Positions 25,754-34,049 of a DNA stretch of 34,049 nt are shown here, one piece after another. Origin of the DNA: Pseudomonas citronellolis (GTDB lineage: Bacteria > Pseudomonadota > Gammaproteobacteria > Pseudomonadales > Pseudomonadaceae). Within the stretch, counting starts at the first letter, position 1. Every line of letters starts with the position of its first letter. The DNA is taken from NCBI RefSeq assembly GCF_029335315.1, contig NZ_JARJLT010000062.1:1-34049 (forward strand), written 5' to 3'. Position numbers and translations under genes: made by a program. The notes under the pieces were generated by a model. The model saw nothing but the letters and a program-made list of their open reading frames with translations, was not told the DNA's origin and searched no databases.

Positions 25754-26578
25754 GTGAGAAATGCGTGGTTTGCCGTGGCCGCCGCCGCGGCTGTGTTGTC
25801 CGGCTGCGCCTCCCCGCAGCAGGGCGCGATCCCGGTACAGGACTCCGGTACTTCCGTATCCAACCAGGAGCGTGTCGGCTACTCCAGCAATAGCCGGCAG
25901 ACCTATGCCAGCGCGCCGCGCGCGGTCGCCCAGCCGTCGGGCGACTCCGGCGTGACCGTCGGTGTCCCGCAGGATTCCGGCGTGGCGCCGATCCAGACCT
26001 ACCCGGCGCAGTCCGGCGCCGCGCCGCTGAGCACCGGGCCGATCACCACCAGCAGCAACGGCTACGGCAGCCCGGCGGCGCCGGTTTCCAGCGCGCCGAG
26101 CAGTATCAGCAGCACCGGTGGCTTCACCCAGCAGACCTACCAGCAGCCGGCCTACCAGCAACAATCCGGCTACCAGCAGCAGGCGCCCGCCGCGCCGGTG
26201 CAGGCGCCGTCCGGCATTCCCTCGCGCAGCGCGCCGCTGGCCGCCGACGAACAGCTCGACGGCCCGGTGCTGGCGCTGCTGACCACCGCCCAGCAACAGC
26301 AGGGCGGCGGCGACCTCAACGGCGCCTCGGCCAGCCTGGAACGTGCCCAGCGCATCGCCCCGCGCGAGCCGCAGGTGCTCTACAAGCTGGCCCAGGTGCG
26401 CCTGGCCCAGGGTGACAACGCCCAGGCCGAGCAGGTCGCCCGTCGTGGCCTGTCGCTGGCCAACGGTCGCCCGACCCTGCAGGCCAGCCTCTGGGACGTG
26501 ATCGCCAAGGCCCGCGCAGCCCAGGGTGACGCCGCCGGCGCCGCCACCGCCCGGCAGAACGCCAAGGCGACCCTGTGA
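25754..26578 (+). CDS. lpoP: TPR-type outer-membrane lipoprotein, probable PBP1b activator LpoP
   Basis: The 274-residue protein begins at GTG 25754 and has a lipoprotein signal with lipobox LSGC (Cys18). A long flexible Ser/Pro/Gln/Tyr-rich linker (about 19-160, with repeated QQ and YQQ) is followed by a compact tetratricopeptide-like domain (about 170-274: GASASLERAQRIAPREPQVLYKLAQVRLAQGDNAQAEQVARRGL). A TPR lipoprotein next to the PBP1b gene is the arrangement described for LpoP, which stimulates PBP1b in P. aeruginosa although unrelated to E. coli LpoB. The linker would let the domain reach from the outer membrane through the cell wall. The symbol rests on architecture and context. Confidence 0.8.
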   Translation: MRNAWFAVAAAAAVLSGCASPQQGAIPVQDSGTSVSNQERVGYSSNSRQTYASAPRAVAQPSGDSGVTVGVPQDSGVAPIQTYPAQSGAAPLSTGPITTSSNGYGSPAAPVSSAPSSISSTGGFTQQTYQQPAYQQQSGYQQQAPAAPVQAPSGIPSRSAPLAADEQLDGPVLALLTTAQQQQGGGDLNGASASLERAQRIAPREPQVLYKLAQVRLAQGDNAQAEQVARRGLSLANGRPTLQASLWDVIAKARAAQGDAAGAATARQNAKATL

Positions 26579-26907
26579 TGGACAGCCGCCTGCCTGCCCT
26601 GGCCGATCAACTGCTGCTGATCGAGCGTGAACTGCGCGCGCTGGAGTTGTGGGCGGCGCAGCCGCCCTCGGACGAGGCGCTGGCCAGCCAGGAACCGTTC
26701 TGCGTGGATACGCTGGATCTCTCGGAATGGCTGCAGTGGATCTTCCTGCCGCGCATGAAGCTGATCATCGAGAGTGGCGCGGACCTGCCGCGCGCCTCGG
26801 GCATTCGCGAGATCGCCGAGGTGGTCTACGCCGGCGAGGGCGAGCGGATGCTCGGGCTGCTCGAGGCGCTGGGCGCGTTCGACCGCCTGATCGGCGAGGC
26901 GCCCTGA
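26578..26907 (+). CDS. YqcC-family (DUF446) protein
   Basis: The 109-residue protein begins at an ATG that shares one base with the lpoP stop codon (TGATG). It shows the YqcC pattern: LLLIERELRALELW, then EALASQEPFCVDTLDLSEWLQWIFLPRMKLIIE. It is small, acidic and probably all-helical; the molecular function is unknown. It is translationally coupled to lpoP and so belongs to the mrcB-lpoP unit. It ends 10 bases before the convergent DUF4124 gene. Confidence 0.92.
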   Translation: MDSRLPALADQLLLIERELRALELWAAQPPSDEALASQEPFCVDTLDLSEWLQWIFLPRMKLIIESGADLPRASGIREIAEVVYAGEGERMLGLLEALGAFDRLIGEAP

Positions 26908-26917
26908 GCGTCGCGCC

Positions 26918-27367
26918 TCAGTTGCAGTTCTTCTGCAGGTCCTGCTCGGTCTGGGTGATGCGGGCCTGACGTTCTTCTTCCGGGATGCGGCGCATTTCGC
27001 CGTCGTCGCCGCTGACGCGGACCCGCGGATTGTTCTTCAGCTGCGCCAGGTTGGTCCGCAGCGTGTCGCAATAGCGCACGCGCTCGGCCTCCTGTTGCGC
27101 CACCTGCTCGCGCACCTTCTCGTCGGCGGCCTTCTGCTTGTCGGCGGCCGACGGCTCGAGGGCGGCCGCAGCCGCCTTGGGTGGCAGCGGGAAGCCTGAC
27201 GGCGGCTGGGCGACCTTGGTGTCGACGCTGGTGGCCGTGGTGCCTTGCGGCGGCTGCGCGCCGAAGTGCGTGACGCCCTGGGCGTCGACCCATTTGTACA
27301 CCTGGGCGGCCATCAGCGGAGCGCTCAGGGCGAACATCAAGGCGCCCGTCAAAATCGTCCGTCGCAT
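26918..27367 (-). CDS. DUF4124 domain periplasmic protein
   Basis: The 149-residue precursor has a signal peptide (MRRTILTGALMFALSAPLMA, cleavage after about residue 20), then the DUF4124 motif YKWVDAQGVTHFGAQPP (23-39), a linker rich in Ala/Pro, a helical charged segment (AADKQKAADEKVREQVAQQEAERVRY written here in part: AADKQKAADEKVREQ) and a C-terminal Cys. Such proteins are exported and of unknown function. The start at 27367 gives the signal peptide; the open frame further upstream is unlikely to be used. It is divergent from the ilvI leader. Confidence 0.88.
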   Translation of the reverse strand: MRRTILTGALMFALSAPLMAAQVYKWVDAQGVTHFGAQPPQGTTATSVDTKVAQPPSGFPLPPKAAAAALEPSAADKQKAADEKVREQVAQQEAERVRYCDTLRTNLAQLKNNPRVRVSGDDGEMRRIPEEERQARITQTEQDLQKNCN

Positions 27368-27465
27368 GCTGTATCGGTCCTTGGATGGGGATGTTTGCGG
27401 GTAACTATAACCAAAAGCATCGACGCTTCCGCAGAGAAAGATCACAACACGCGCCCATATTCGGC

Positions 27466-27759
27466 TTGACTTGGCCCCTTCGAATAAGAAGAATCCAAGG
27501 TTCGCTGCAGTGGGCCGGCCGCAAGCTGGTTTTACTCGGCAGACAAGAGGCGCTACCCGCGCCGCTAATGTTTCACCCTGCTTCGCGTTACCTCGCGCTG
27601 GGTGGAGGCCCTCCGTAACACTCCAGGTGCGCCTCCAAGTTCTGTCATTCGGCAGTCGACGTAGCCGGCGATCACATTCGCCCAATTGTCTGCCGGGCAG
27701 CCATCCAAGTTTCGGTCGCCCCCCCTGGGAGGCCGTTTAGCGTTTTTAGAGGTGACAAC
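27466..27759 (+). promoter_or_regulatory. ilvI promoter and long structured leader
   Basis: A candidate promoter has -35 TTGACT (27466-27471) and -10 AAGAAT (27489-27494) with 17-base spacing, giving a leader of roughly 260 nt. The leader ends in a hairpin (CGGTC/GGCCG with CCC/GGG inside, 27713-27735) followed by UUUAGCGUUUUU, which could act as an attenuator just before the ribosome binding site GAGGTG. The only small frame with an ATG (27569-27619, 16 codons) is not rich in Ile, Leu or Val codons. The 27368-27465 stretch holds nothing else I can name. Confidence 0.5.
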
Positions 27760-29490
27760 GTGGAGCTTTTATCCGGCGCTGAAATGGTCGTCCGCTCGCT
27801 GCGTGACGAAGGCGTTAAGTACATCTATGGGTACCCGGGCGGTGCCCTCCTGCATATCTACGACGCTCTCTTCAAAGAGAACGAAGTAACCCACATCCTG
27901 GTTCGCCACGAGCAGGCCGCCACCCACATGGCCGACGGTTACGCTCGCGCCACCGGCAAGCCCGGCGTGGTCCTGGTGACCTCCGGCCCCGGCGCGACCA
28001 ACGCCATCACCGGCATCGCCACCGCCTATATGGACTCCATCCCGATGGTGGTGATCTCCGGCCAGGTGTCGAGCAACATGGTCGGTACCGACGCGTTCCA
28101 GGAAACCGACATGGTCGGCATTTCCCGGCCGATCGTGAAGCACAGCTTCATCATCAAGCATCCTTCGGAAATCCCCGAGGTCATCAAGAAGGCCTTCTAC
28201 ATCGCCCAGTCCGGCCGTCCGGGCCCGGTGGTGATCGACATTCCGAAGGACATGGGCGATCCGACCCAGAAGTTCGAATACTCGTACCCGAAGAAGGTCA
28301 AGCTGCGCTCCTACAGCCCCGCGGTCCGTGGCCACTCCGGCCAGATCCGCAAGGCCGCCGAGATGCTGCTGGCCGCCAAGCGCCCGATCATCTATTCCGG
28401 TGGCGGCGTCATCATGGGCAACGCTGCCGAGCCGCTGACCGAAGTGGCGCGCCTGCTCAACGTCCCGGTGACCAACACCCTGATGGGCCTGGGCGGCTAC
28501 CCGGGCAACGACCGCCAGTTCGTCGGCATGCTCGGCATGCACGGCAGCTACACCGCCAACCTGGCGATGCACCACGCGGACGTGATCTTCGCCGTCGGCG
28601 CGCGCTTCGATGACCGCGTCATCAACGGCGAGACCGCGGCCAAGTTCTGCCCGAACGCCAAGTTCATCCACGTCGACATCGACCCGGCCTCGATCTCCAA
28701 GACCGTCAAGGCCGACATCCCGATCGTCGGCCCGGTGGACAGCGTGCTGACCGAGATGGTCGCCATCCTCAAGGAAATCGGCGAGACCCCGAACAAGGAA
28801 GCGCTCGCCGCCTGGTGGAAGCAGATCGACGAATGGCGCGGCAGCCGCGGCCTGTTCCCCTACGACAAGGGCGACGGCAGCATCATCAAGCCGCAGAGCG
28901 TGATCGAGACCCTGTGGGAAGTGACCGGCGGCGACGCCTTCGTCGCCTCCGACGTGGGCCAGCACCAGATGTTCGCCGCGCAGTACTACCGCTTCAACAA
29001 GCCCAATCGCTGGATCAACTCCGGTGGCCTGGGCACCATGGGCTTCGGTTTCCCGGCGGCCATGGGCGTGAAGCTGAACTTCCCGGAGGCCGACGTGGCC
29101 TGCGTGACCGGCGAAGGCAGTATCCAGATGAACATCCAGGAACTGTCGACCTGCCTGCAGTACGACCTGCCGGTGAAGATCGTCAACCTGAACAACGGTG
29201 CGCTGGGCATGGTCCGCCAGTGGCAGGACATGCAGTACAGCAGCCGCTACTCGCACTCCTACATGGAATCGCTGCCTGACTTCGTCAAGCTGGCCGAGGC
29301 CTATGGTCACGTCGGTATGCGTATCACCGACCTGAAGGACCTGAAGCCGAAGATGGAAGAAGCCTTCGCGATGAAGAATCGCCTGGTCTTCCTCGACATC
29401 CAGGTCGATACCAGCGAGCACGTCTATCCGATGCAGATCCGCGGCGGTGCGATGCGCGACATGTGGCTGAGCAAGACGGAGCGTACCTGA
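27760..29490 (+). CDS. ilvI: Acetolactate synthase, large (catalytic) subunit
   Basis: This ThDP-dependent enzyme condenses two pyruvates to acetolactate, or pyruvate with 2-oxobutyrate, in valine, leucine and isoleucine synthesis. The 576-residue protein has the catalytic Glu in [19 protein letters not shown], the FAD/quinone-like central domain and the ThDP-binding motif [16 protein letters not shown] ... LNNG. The start is GTG with GAGGTG 6 bases upstream; the first residues [19 protein letters not shown] fit the family. The ilvH regulatory subunit follows 2 bases downstream, so the product is the feedback-regulated form. Confidence 0.97.
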   Translation: MELLSGAEMVVRSLRDEGVKYIYGYPGGALLHIYDALFKENEVTHILVRHEQAATHMADGYARATGKPGVVLVTSGPGATNAITGIATAYMDSIPMVVISGQVSSNMVGTDAFQETDMVGISRPIVKHSFIIKHPSEIPEVIKKAFYIAQSGRPGPVVIDIPKDMGDPTQKFEYSYPKKVKLRSYSPAVRGHSGQIRKAAEMLLAAKRPIIYSGGGVIMGNAAEPLTEVARLLNVPVTNTLMGLGGYPGNDRQFVGMLGMHGSYTANLAMHHADVIFAVGARFDDRVINGETAAKFCPNAKFIHVDIDPASISKTVKADIPIVGPVDSVLTEMVAILKEIGETPNKEALAAWWKQIDEWRGSRGLFPYDKGDGSIIKPQSVIETLWEVTGGDAFVASDVGQHQMFAAQYYRFNKPNRWINSGGLGTMGFGFPAAMGVKLNFPEADVACVTGEGSIQMNIQELSTCLQYDLPVKIVNLNNGALGMVRQWQDMQYSSRYSHSYMESLPDFVKLAEAYGHVGMRITDLKDLKPKMEEAFAMKNRLVFLDIQVDTSEHVYPMQIRGGAMRDMWLSKTERT

Positions 29491-29492
29491 TC

Positions 29493-31047
<1,555 letters not shown>

Positions 31048-31067
31048 GGTCCTTGCGACACTCGAAG

Positions 31068-31092
31068 AAACGCGGCCTCGGCCGCGTTTTTT
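31068..31092 (+). terminator. Rho-independent terminator of ilvIHC
   Basis: AAACGCGGCC-TC-GGCCGCG followed by six T residues, 20 bases after the ilvC stop codon. Confidence 0.92.
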
Positions 31093-31110
31093 CGTTCTTG
31101 GCCGGGGTTC

Positions 31111-31119
31111 TGGTATAAA
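31111..31119 (+). promoter_or_regulatory. Extended -10 promoter for pssA
   Basis: TGGTATAAA is an extended -10 element (TGn plus TATAAA), about 68 bases before the pssA start. No good -35 is seen at the right distance, which is tolerated with an extended -10. Confidence 0.55.
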
Positions 31120-31186
31120 GCCTGTGCGCCCGGCGTCCGCGCCCCGCGCCCGAACGTATTCCGCTGAGTTCCCTAAGGAAGTCTCC

Positions 31187-32005
31187 ATGAGTGAAGGTCC
31201 CGAGGAGCCGAACAAGGCCTCCGAAGAAACCGAAAGCCTGTTGCCCATCGACGAGCATGTCGAAGAGGGGCATGACGCCGACGGCCGCAAGGTCCGCCAC
31301 CGCGGCATCTACCTGCTGCCCAACCTGTTCACCACGGCGGCGCTGTTCACCGGCCTGTACGCCATCATCAACGCGATGAGTGGCGATTTCTCCAATGCCG
31401 CCATCGCGATCTTCGTCGCCATGGTGCTGGATGGCCTGGACGGTCGCGTCGCGCGCCTGACCAACACCCAGAGCGCGTTCGGCGCCGAGTACGACTCGCT
31501 GTCGGACATGGTCGCCTTCGGCGTGGCTCCAGCGTTGGTCGCCTTCGAGTGGGCGCTGAGCAGCCTGGGCAAGGTCGGCTGGATGGTCGCCTTCATCTAT
31601 GTCGCGGGTGCCGCGCTGCGTCTGGCGCGTTTCAACACCCAGGTGGGCAAGGCCGACAAGCGCTACTTCATCGGCCTCGCCAGCCCGGCCGCCGCGGCCT
31701 TGGTCGCCGGCACCGTATGGGCCTTCGCCGACTTCGACATCCAGGGTGCCAAGGTGTCGCTGCTGGTTGCGCTGATGGTCGCCGCCGCCGGCATGCTGAT
31801 GGTCAGCAACATCAAGTACTACAGCTTCAAGGATCTCGACCTGCGTGGTCGCGTGCCTTTCGTGGCGATCCTGGTGGTGGTGCTGGCGTTCGCCGTGGTC
31901 TTCACCGACCCGCCGCGCATCCTGCTGTTGCTGTTCCTCGCTTATGCTGCGTCCGGTCCGGTGCAATACTTGCTGCAACTGCGCCGCCGTCGTCGCCCGG
32001 CCTGA
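31187..32005 (+). CDS. pssA: CDP-diacylglycerol-serine O-phosphatidyltransferase
   Basis: PssA makes phosphatidylserine, the precursor of phosphatidylethanolamine. The 272-residue protein has an acidic N-terminal tail (residues 1-40), then six to eight membrane helices and the CDP-alcohol phosphatidyltransferase motif DGLDGRVARLTNTQSAFGAE followed by YDSLSD, with all conserved Asp residues. This is the membrane-bound type II form, unlike E. coli PssA. The ATG at 31187 follows AAGGAAG by 5 bases; the upstream in-frame extension to 31124 overlaps the promoter region and is rejected. The C-terminus is strongly basic (LRRRRRPA). Confidence 0.95.
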   Translation: MSEGPEEPNKASEETESLLPIDEHVEEGHDADGRKVRHRGIYLLPNLFTTAALFTGLYAIINAMSGDFSNAAIAIFVAMVLDGLDGRVARLTNTQSAFGAEYDSLSDMVAFGVAPALVAFEWALSSLGKVGWMVAFIYVAGAALRLARFNTQVGKADKRYFIGLASPAAAALVAGTVWAFADFDIQGAKVSLLVALMVAAAGMLMVSNIKYYSFKDLDLRGRVPFVAILVVVLAFAVVFTDPPRILLLLFLAYAASGPVQYLLQLRRRRRPA

Positions 32006-32017
32006 TGTAATTTCCCC

Positions 32018-32065
32018 CGGGCTCCGCAGTCTATTGGCGCATACAGCCAGTCGTCGCGGAGCCCG
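32018..32065 (+). promoter_or_regulatory. Hairpin that buries the msrP ribosome binding site
   Basis: A 10-bp perfect inverted repeat (CGGGCTCCGC at 32018-32027, GCGGAGCCCG at 32056-32065) encloses a 28-base loop. The 3' arm holds the GGAG (32058-32061) that lies 6 bases before the msrP ATG at 32068. There is no U tract, so a terminator is less likely than translational control. Confidence 0.6.
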
Positions 32066-32067
32066 CC

Positions 32068-33072
32068 ATGCTCATCCGTACCGCCCGACCCTCCGATTGC
32101 CATGAATCGGAGGTCACCCCCGAAAGCCTCTACCTCTCCCGTCGCCGTTTCCTCGCCGCCGGTGTCGCGCTGGCCGGCCTCCCCGCTATGGGCGTGGCCG
32201 ATCCATCCCGTTATGCGGATGTCGAGGCCGCGGCCAGCACGCCGGCCTGGTTCAGCGCCAAGCTTCCTTCGGTGAAATGGGACGCCGTGACCGTGCAAGG
32301 GGAGAGCATCACCCCCTTCAAGGACGCCACCGGCTACAACAACTTCTATGAGTTCGGTCCCGACAAGGGCGATCCGGCGGCCAACGCCGGCGCGCTGAAG
32401 ACGGAACCCTGGTCGGTGGTGATCGACGGCGAAGTGGCCAAGCCCGGCAAGTACGCCCTCGAGGACTTCATCAAGCCCTACCAGCTGGAAGAGCGGATCT
32501 ATCGCCTGCGCTGCGTCGAGGCCTGGTCGATGGTGATTCCCTGGATCGGTTTCCCGTTGTCCGAGCTGATCAAGCGGGTCGAGCCTACCGGGAACGCCAA
32601 GTACCTGCGCTTCGAGACGCTGGTCGACCGCGAGCGCATGCCCGGCGTGCAATCCAACTTCGCCCTGATCGACTGGCCCTATGTGGAAGGCCTGCGGATG
32701 GACGAGGCCATGCACCCGCTGGCGATTCTCGCCGTAGGCATGTATGGCCGCGTGCTGGCCAACCAGAACGGCGCGCCGCTGCGCCTGATCGTGCCCTGGA
32801 AGTACGGCTTCAAGGGCGCCAAGTCGATCATCCGCATCAGCTTCGTCGCCGAGCAGCCGAAGACCACCTGGGAGAGCCTGGCGCCGGACGAGTACGGCTT
32901 CTTCGCCAACGTCAACCCGACGGTGGACCACCCACGCTGGAGCCAGGCCCACGAGCGTCGCTTGCCCAGTGGACTATTCAGCCCGAATGTTCGTCCCACC
33001 CTCATGTTCAACGGCTACGCCGATGAAGTGGCCTCGCTGTACGCGGGGATGGACCTGAGGAAGAACTACTGA
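32068..33072 (+). CDS. msrP: Periplasmic methionine sulfoxide reductase, catalytic molybdoprotein MsrP
   Basis: MsrP (formerly YedY) repairs oxidised methionine in periplasmic proteins using a molybdenum-molybdopterin cofactor. The 334-residue precursor has a twin-arginine signal with SRRRFLAAG (about 24-32), so it is exported folded. The Mo-ligating cysteine is Cys149 in [14 protein letters not shown], and the segments [13 protein letters not shown] and [12 protein letters not shown] are typical of the family. The stop codon overlaps the start of msrQ by one base (TGATG), as expected for this two-gene system. Confidence 0.96.
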   Translation: MLIRTARPSDCHESEVTPESLYLSRRRFLAAGVALAGLPAMGVADPSRYADVEAAASTPAWFSAKLPSVKWDAVTVQGESITPFKDATGYNNFYEFGPDKGDPAANAGALKTEPWSVVIDGEVAKPGKYALEDFIKPYQLEERIYRLRCVEAWSMVIPWIGFPLSELIKRVEPTGNAKYLRFETLVDRERMPGVQSNFALIDWPYVEGLRMDEAMHPLAILAVGMYGRVLANQNGAPLRLIVPWKYGFKGAKSIIRISFVAEQPKTTWESLAPDEYGFFANVNPTVDHPRWSQAHERRLPSGLFSPNVRPTLMFNGYADEVASLYAGMDLRKNY

Positions 33073-33686
33073 TGCAGATGCGCAACCCACTGTGGCGCGC
33101 CAGCGTGTTCCTGCTGGCGCTGTCGCCGCCGCTCTACTGGCTGTACCAGGCCTGGACCTTCGCCCTGGGGCCGGACCCGGGCAAGGCGCTGGTCGACAAC
33201 CTGGGGCAGGGCGGTCTGGTCCTGCTGCTGCTGACCCTGGCGATGACGCCGTTGCAGAAGCTCACGCGCTGGAATGGCTGGATACTCGTGCGCCGGCAAC
33301 TGGGGCTGTGGTGCTTCACCTATATATGCCTGCACCTGTGCGCCTACGGAGTGTTCATCCTCGGGCTGGACTGGGCGCAGCTGGGCGTGGAGCTGCGCAA
33401 GCGGCCCTACATCATTGTCGGCAGCCTGGGTTTCCTCGGCCTGCTGCCGCTGGCGCTGACCTCCAACAGGTTCAGCATGCGCAAACTGGGCTCCGGCTGG
33501 AAGAAACTGCATCGGCTGATATATGTCATCCTCGGCCTGGGCCTATTGCATATGCTGTGGGTCGTGCGCTCCGACTTCGAACGTTGGGCGCTGTACGCCA
33601 CCATAGGTGTCTGCCTGCTGCTTCTGCGCTTGCCGCCGATAGCGCGGCAGCTCCCGGCGTTGAGGGCTCGCTTCGCGGCCCGCTGA
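33072..33686 (+). CDS. msrQ: Heme-binding membrane subunit MsrQ
   Basis: MsrQ (formerly YedZ) is a b-type cytochrome that passes electrons from the quinone pool or flavin reductase to MsrP. The 204-residue protein has about six membrane helices and conserved histidines in [16 protein letters not shown] and LLHMLWVV, candidates for heme ligation, plus the family segment [12 protein letters not shown]. It belongs to the ferric-reductase-like transmembrane family. It is coupled to msrP by a TGATG overlap. A short gap and then rRNA-type promoters follow. Confidence 0.95.
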   Translation: MQMRNPLWRASVFLLALSPPLYWLYQAWTFALGPDPGKALVDNLGQGGLVLLLLTLAMTPLQKLTRWNGWILVRRQLGLWCFTYICLHLCAYGVFILGLDWAQLGVELRKRPYIIVGSLGFLGLLPLALTSNRFSMRKLGSGWKKLHRLIYVILGLGLLHMLWVVRSDFERWALYATIGVCLLLLRLPPIARQLPALRARFAAR

Positions 33687-33706
33687 AAATACTTTGAGAA
33701 AGTCGT

Positions 33707-33733
33707 TGACGGGGATTTTTATCTCCCTATAAT
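33707..33733 (+). promoter_or_regulatory. First of three tandem strong promoters (rrn-type)
   Basis: -35 TTGACG (33707-33712) and perfect -10 TATAAT (33728-33733) with 15-base spacing and a GC-rich discriminator GCGCACC. It lies just after msrQ. The sequence between it and the next promoter (33737-33885) has several small hairpins (for example GCTTGA/TCAAGC near 33768-33782) but no gene I recognise. Confidence 0.75.
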
Positions 33734-33885
33734 GCGCACCACTCCCAGCGACGAAGCGCTGAAAGAGCTTGAAAATCAAGCACTTAAGCGAGCAGAAGTT
33801 GAGGGTGGTGGTCAGGCAGGTGATTCACTTGCCGCTTTTCGATTGGCGCTTCGGCGCTGAGTTGAAAAGAAGATCGCCGAGGTGC

Positions 33886-33913
33886 TTGACAGTGACTCTG
33901 GTCGCTGTAGAAT
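33886..33913 (+). promoter_or_regulatory. Second tandem promoter (rrn-type)
   Basis: A perfect -35 TTGACA (33886-33891) and -10 TAGAAT (33908-33913) are spaced by 16 bases, followed by the discriminator GCGCCTCCC. Short 16-base spacing and GC-rich discriminators are typical of stringently controlled rRNA promoters. Confidence 0.85.
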
Positions 33914-33993
33914 GCGCCTCCCGCTGATGAGAAGGTTCGCCTTCACGGAAGCGCAAGCGGTTGAGTAGGAATGCAAAATTCTGAAAATAACGC

Positions 33994-34021
33994 TTGACGG
34001 AACAAGAGGTTAGCGTAGAAT
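33994..34021 (+). promoter_or_regulatory. Third tandem promoter (rrn-type), proximal to the presumed 16S gene
   Basis: -35 TTGACG (33994-33999) and -10 TAGAAT (34016-34021) are 16 bases apart, followed by GCGCGCCTC. Transcription would start near 34028, and the remaining bases up to 34049 would be leader RNA. In PAO1 the gene order after msrQ leads to an rRNA operon, so a 16S gene is expected just outside the window. Confidence 0.85.
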
Positions 34022-34049
34022 GCGCGCCTCGGTTGAGACGAAAGAATCA

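Noticed and set aside
23236..25863. An 875-codon minus-strand frame opposite mrcB
   Set aside because: It is a shadow of mrcB, which shows all glycosyltransferase and transpeptidase motifs.
27569..27619. Sixteen-codon frame (MFHPASRYLALGGGPP) in the ilvI leader as an attenuation peptide
   Set aside because: It has few Leu and no Ile or Val codons, and no clear ribosome binding site.
33737..33885. A tRNA or known small RNA between the first two rrn-type promoters
   Set aside because: Several hairpins exist, but no cloverleaf, CCA end or T-loop sequence can be drawn.

Overview
The window is a high-GC gammaproteobacterial chromosome segment that I assign to Pseudomonas, close to the P. aeruginosa group. 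The gene order pgi-panD-panC-panB-folK-pcnB-crcZ-cbrB-cbrA-cbrX-gluQ-dksA-aminotransferase-sfsA, then phuSTUVW-prrF-cbpA, then mrcB-lpoP-yqcC-ilvIHC-pssA-msrPQ-rrn, is as I recall it for the PA4732 to PA4690 interval of PAO1, in inverted orientation. The species itself cannot be read from the sequence alone.

Layout. 1-5053 (minus strand): the start of glucose-6-phosphate isomerase, pantothenate synthesis (panB, panC, panD), folK and poly(A) polymerase. 5054-5836: a gene-free stretch that holds the carbon-catabolite sRNA CrcZ on the minus strand, with a clear sigma-54 promoter, a CbrB palindrome and six A-rich Hfq/Crc decoy clusters. 5837-10417: cbrB, cbrA and the small overlapping membrane protein gene cbrX, the two-component system that drives crcZ. 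10502-11919: gluQRS and dksA. 12112-13991 (plus strand): an aminotransferase and sfsA. 14001-14152: a small terminal-inverted-repeat element (MITE-like), then a small Rieske protein gene on the minus strand.

14791-20175: an iron/heme island. It has a Fur-like site, the heme uptake genes phuS, phuT, phuU, phuV and phuW, and two tandem Fur-controlled sRNA genes, prrF2 and prrF1, on the minus strand. The outer-membrane receptor phuR, expected divergent from phuS, is absent. A composite of REP sequences and hairpins separates phuW from prrF2. 20256-23195 (minus): cbpA, a TfoX C-terminal-domain protein, and a kinase-like/P-loop fusion protein.

23413-26907 (plus): PBP1b (mrcB), its probable lipoprotein activator LpoP, and a YqcC-family protein. 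26918-27367 (minus): a DUF4124 protein. 27466-31047: a long leader and the branched-chain amino acid genes ilvI, ilvH and ilvC. 31187-33686: pssA and the periplasmic methionine sulfoxide reductase pair msrP/msrQ. 33687-34049: three tandem strong promoters that point out of the window, very probably those of an rRNA operon whose 16S gene begins just beyond the end.

Most genes are housekeeping. The more interesting content is regulatory RNA: CrcZ, the tandem prrF pair with its possible PrrH read-through product, two hairpins that bury ribosome binding sites (msrP and the Rieske gene), an almost leaderless mrcB transcript, and a long ilvI leader. I found no CRISPR array, prophage, tRNA gene or complete insertion sequence.
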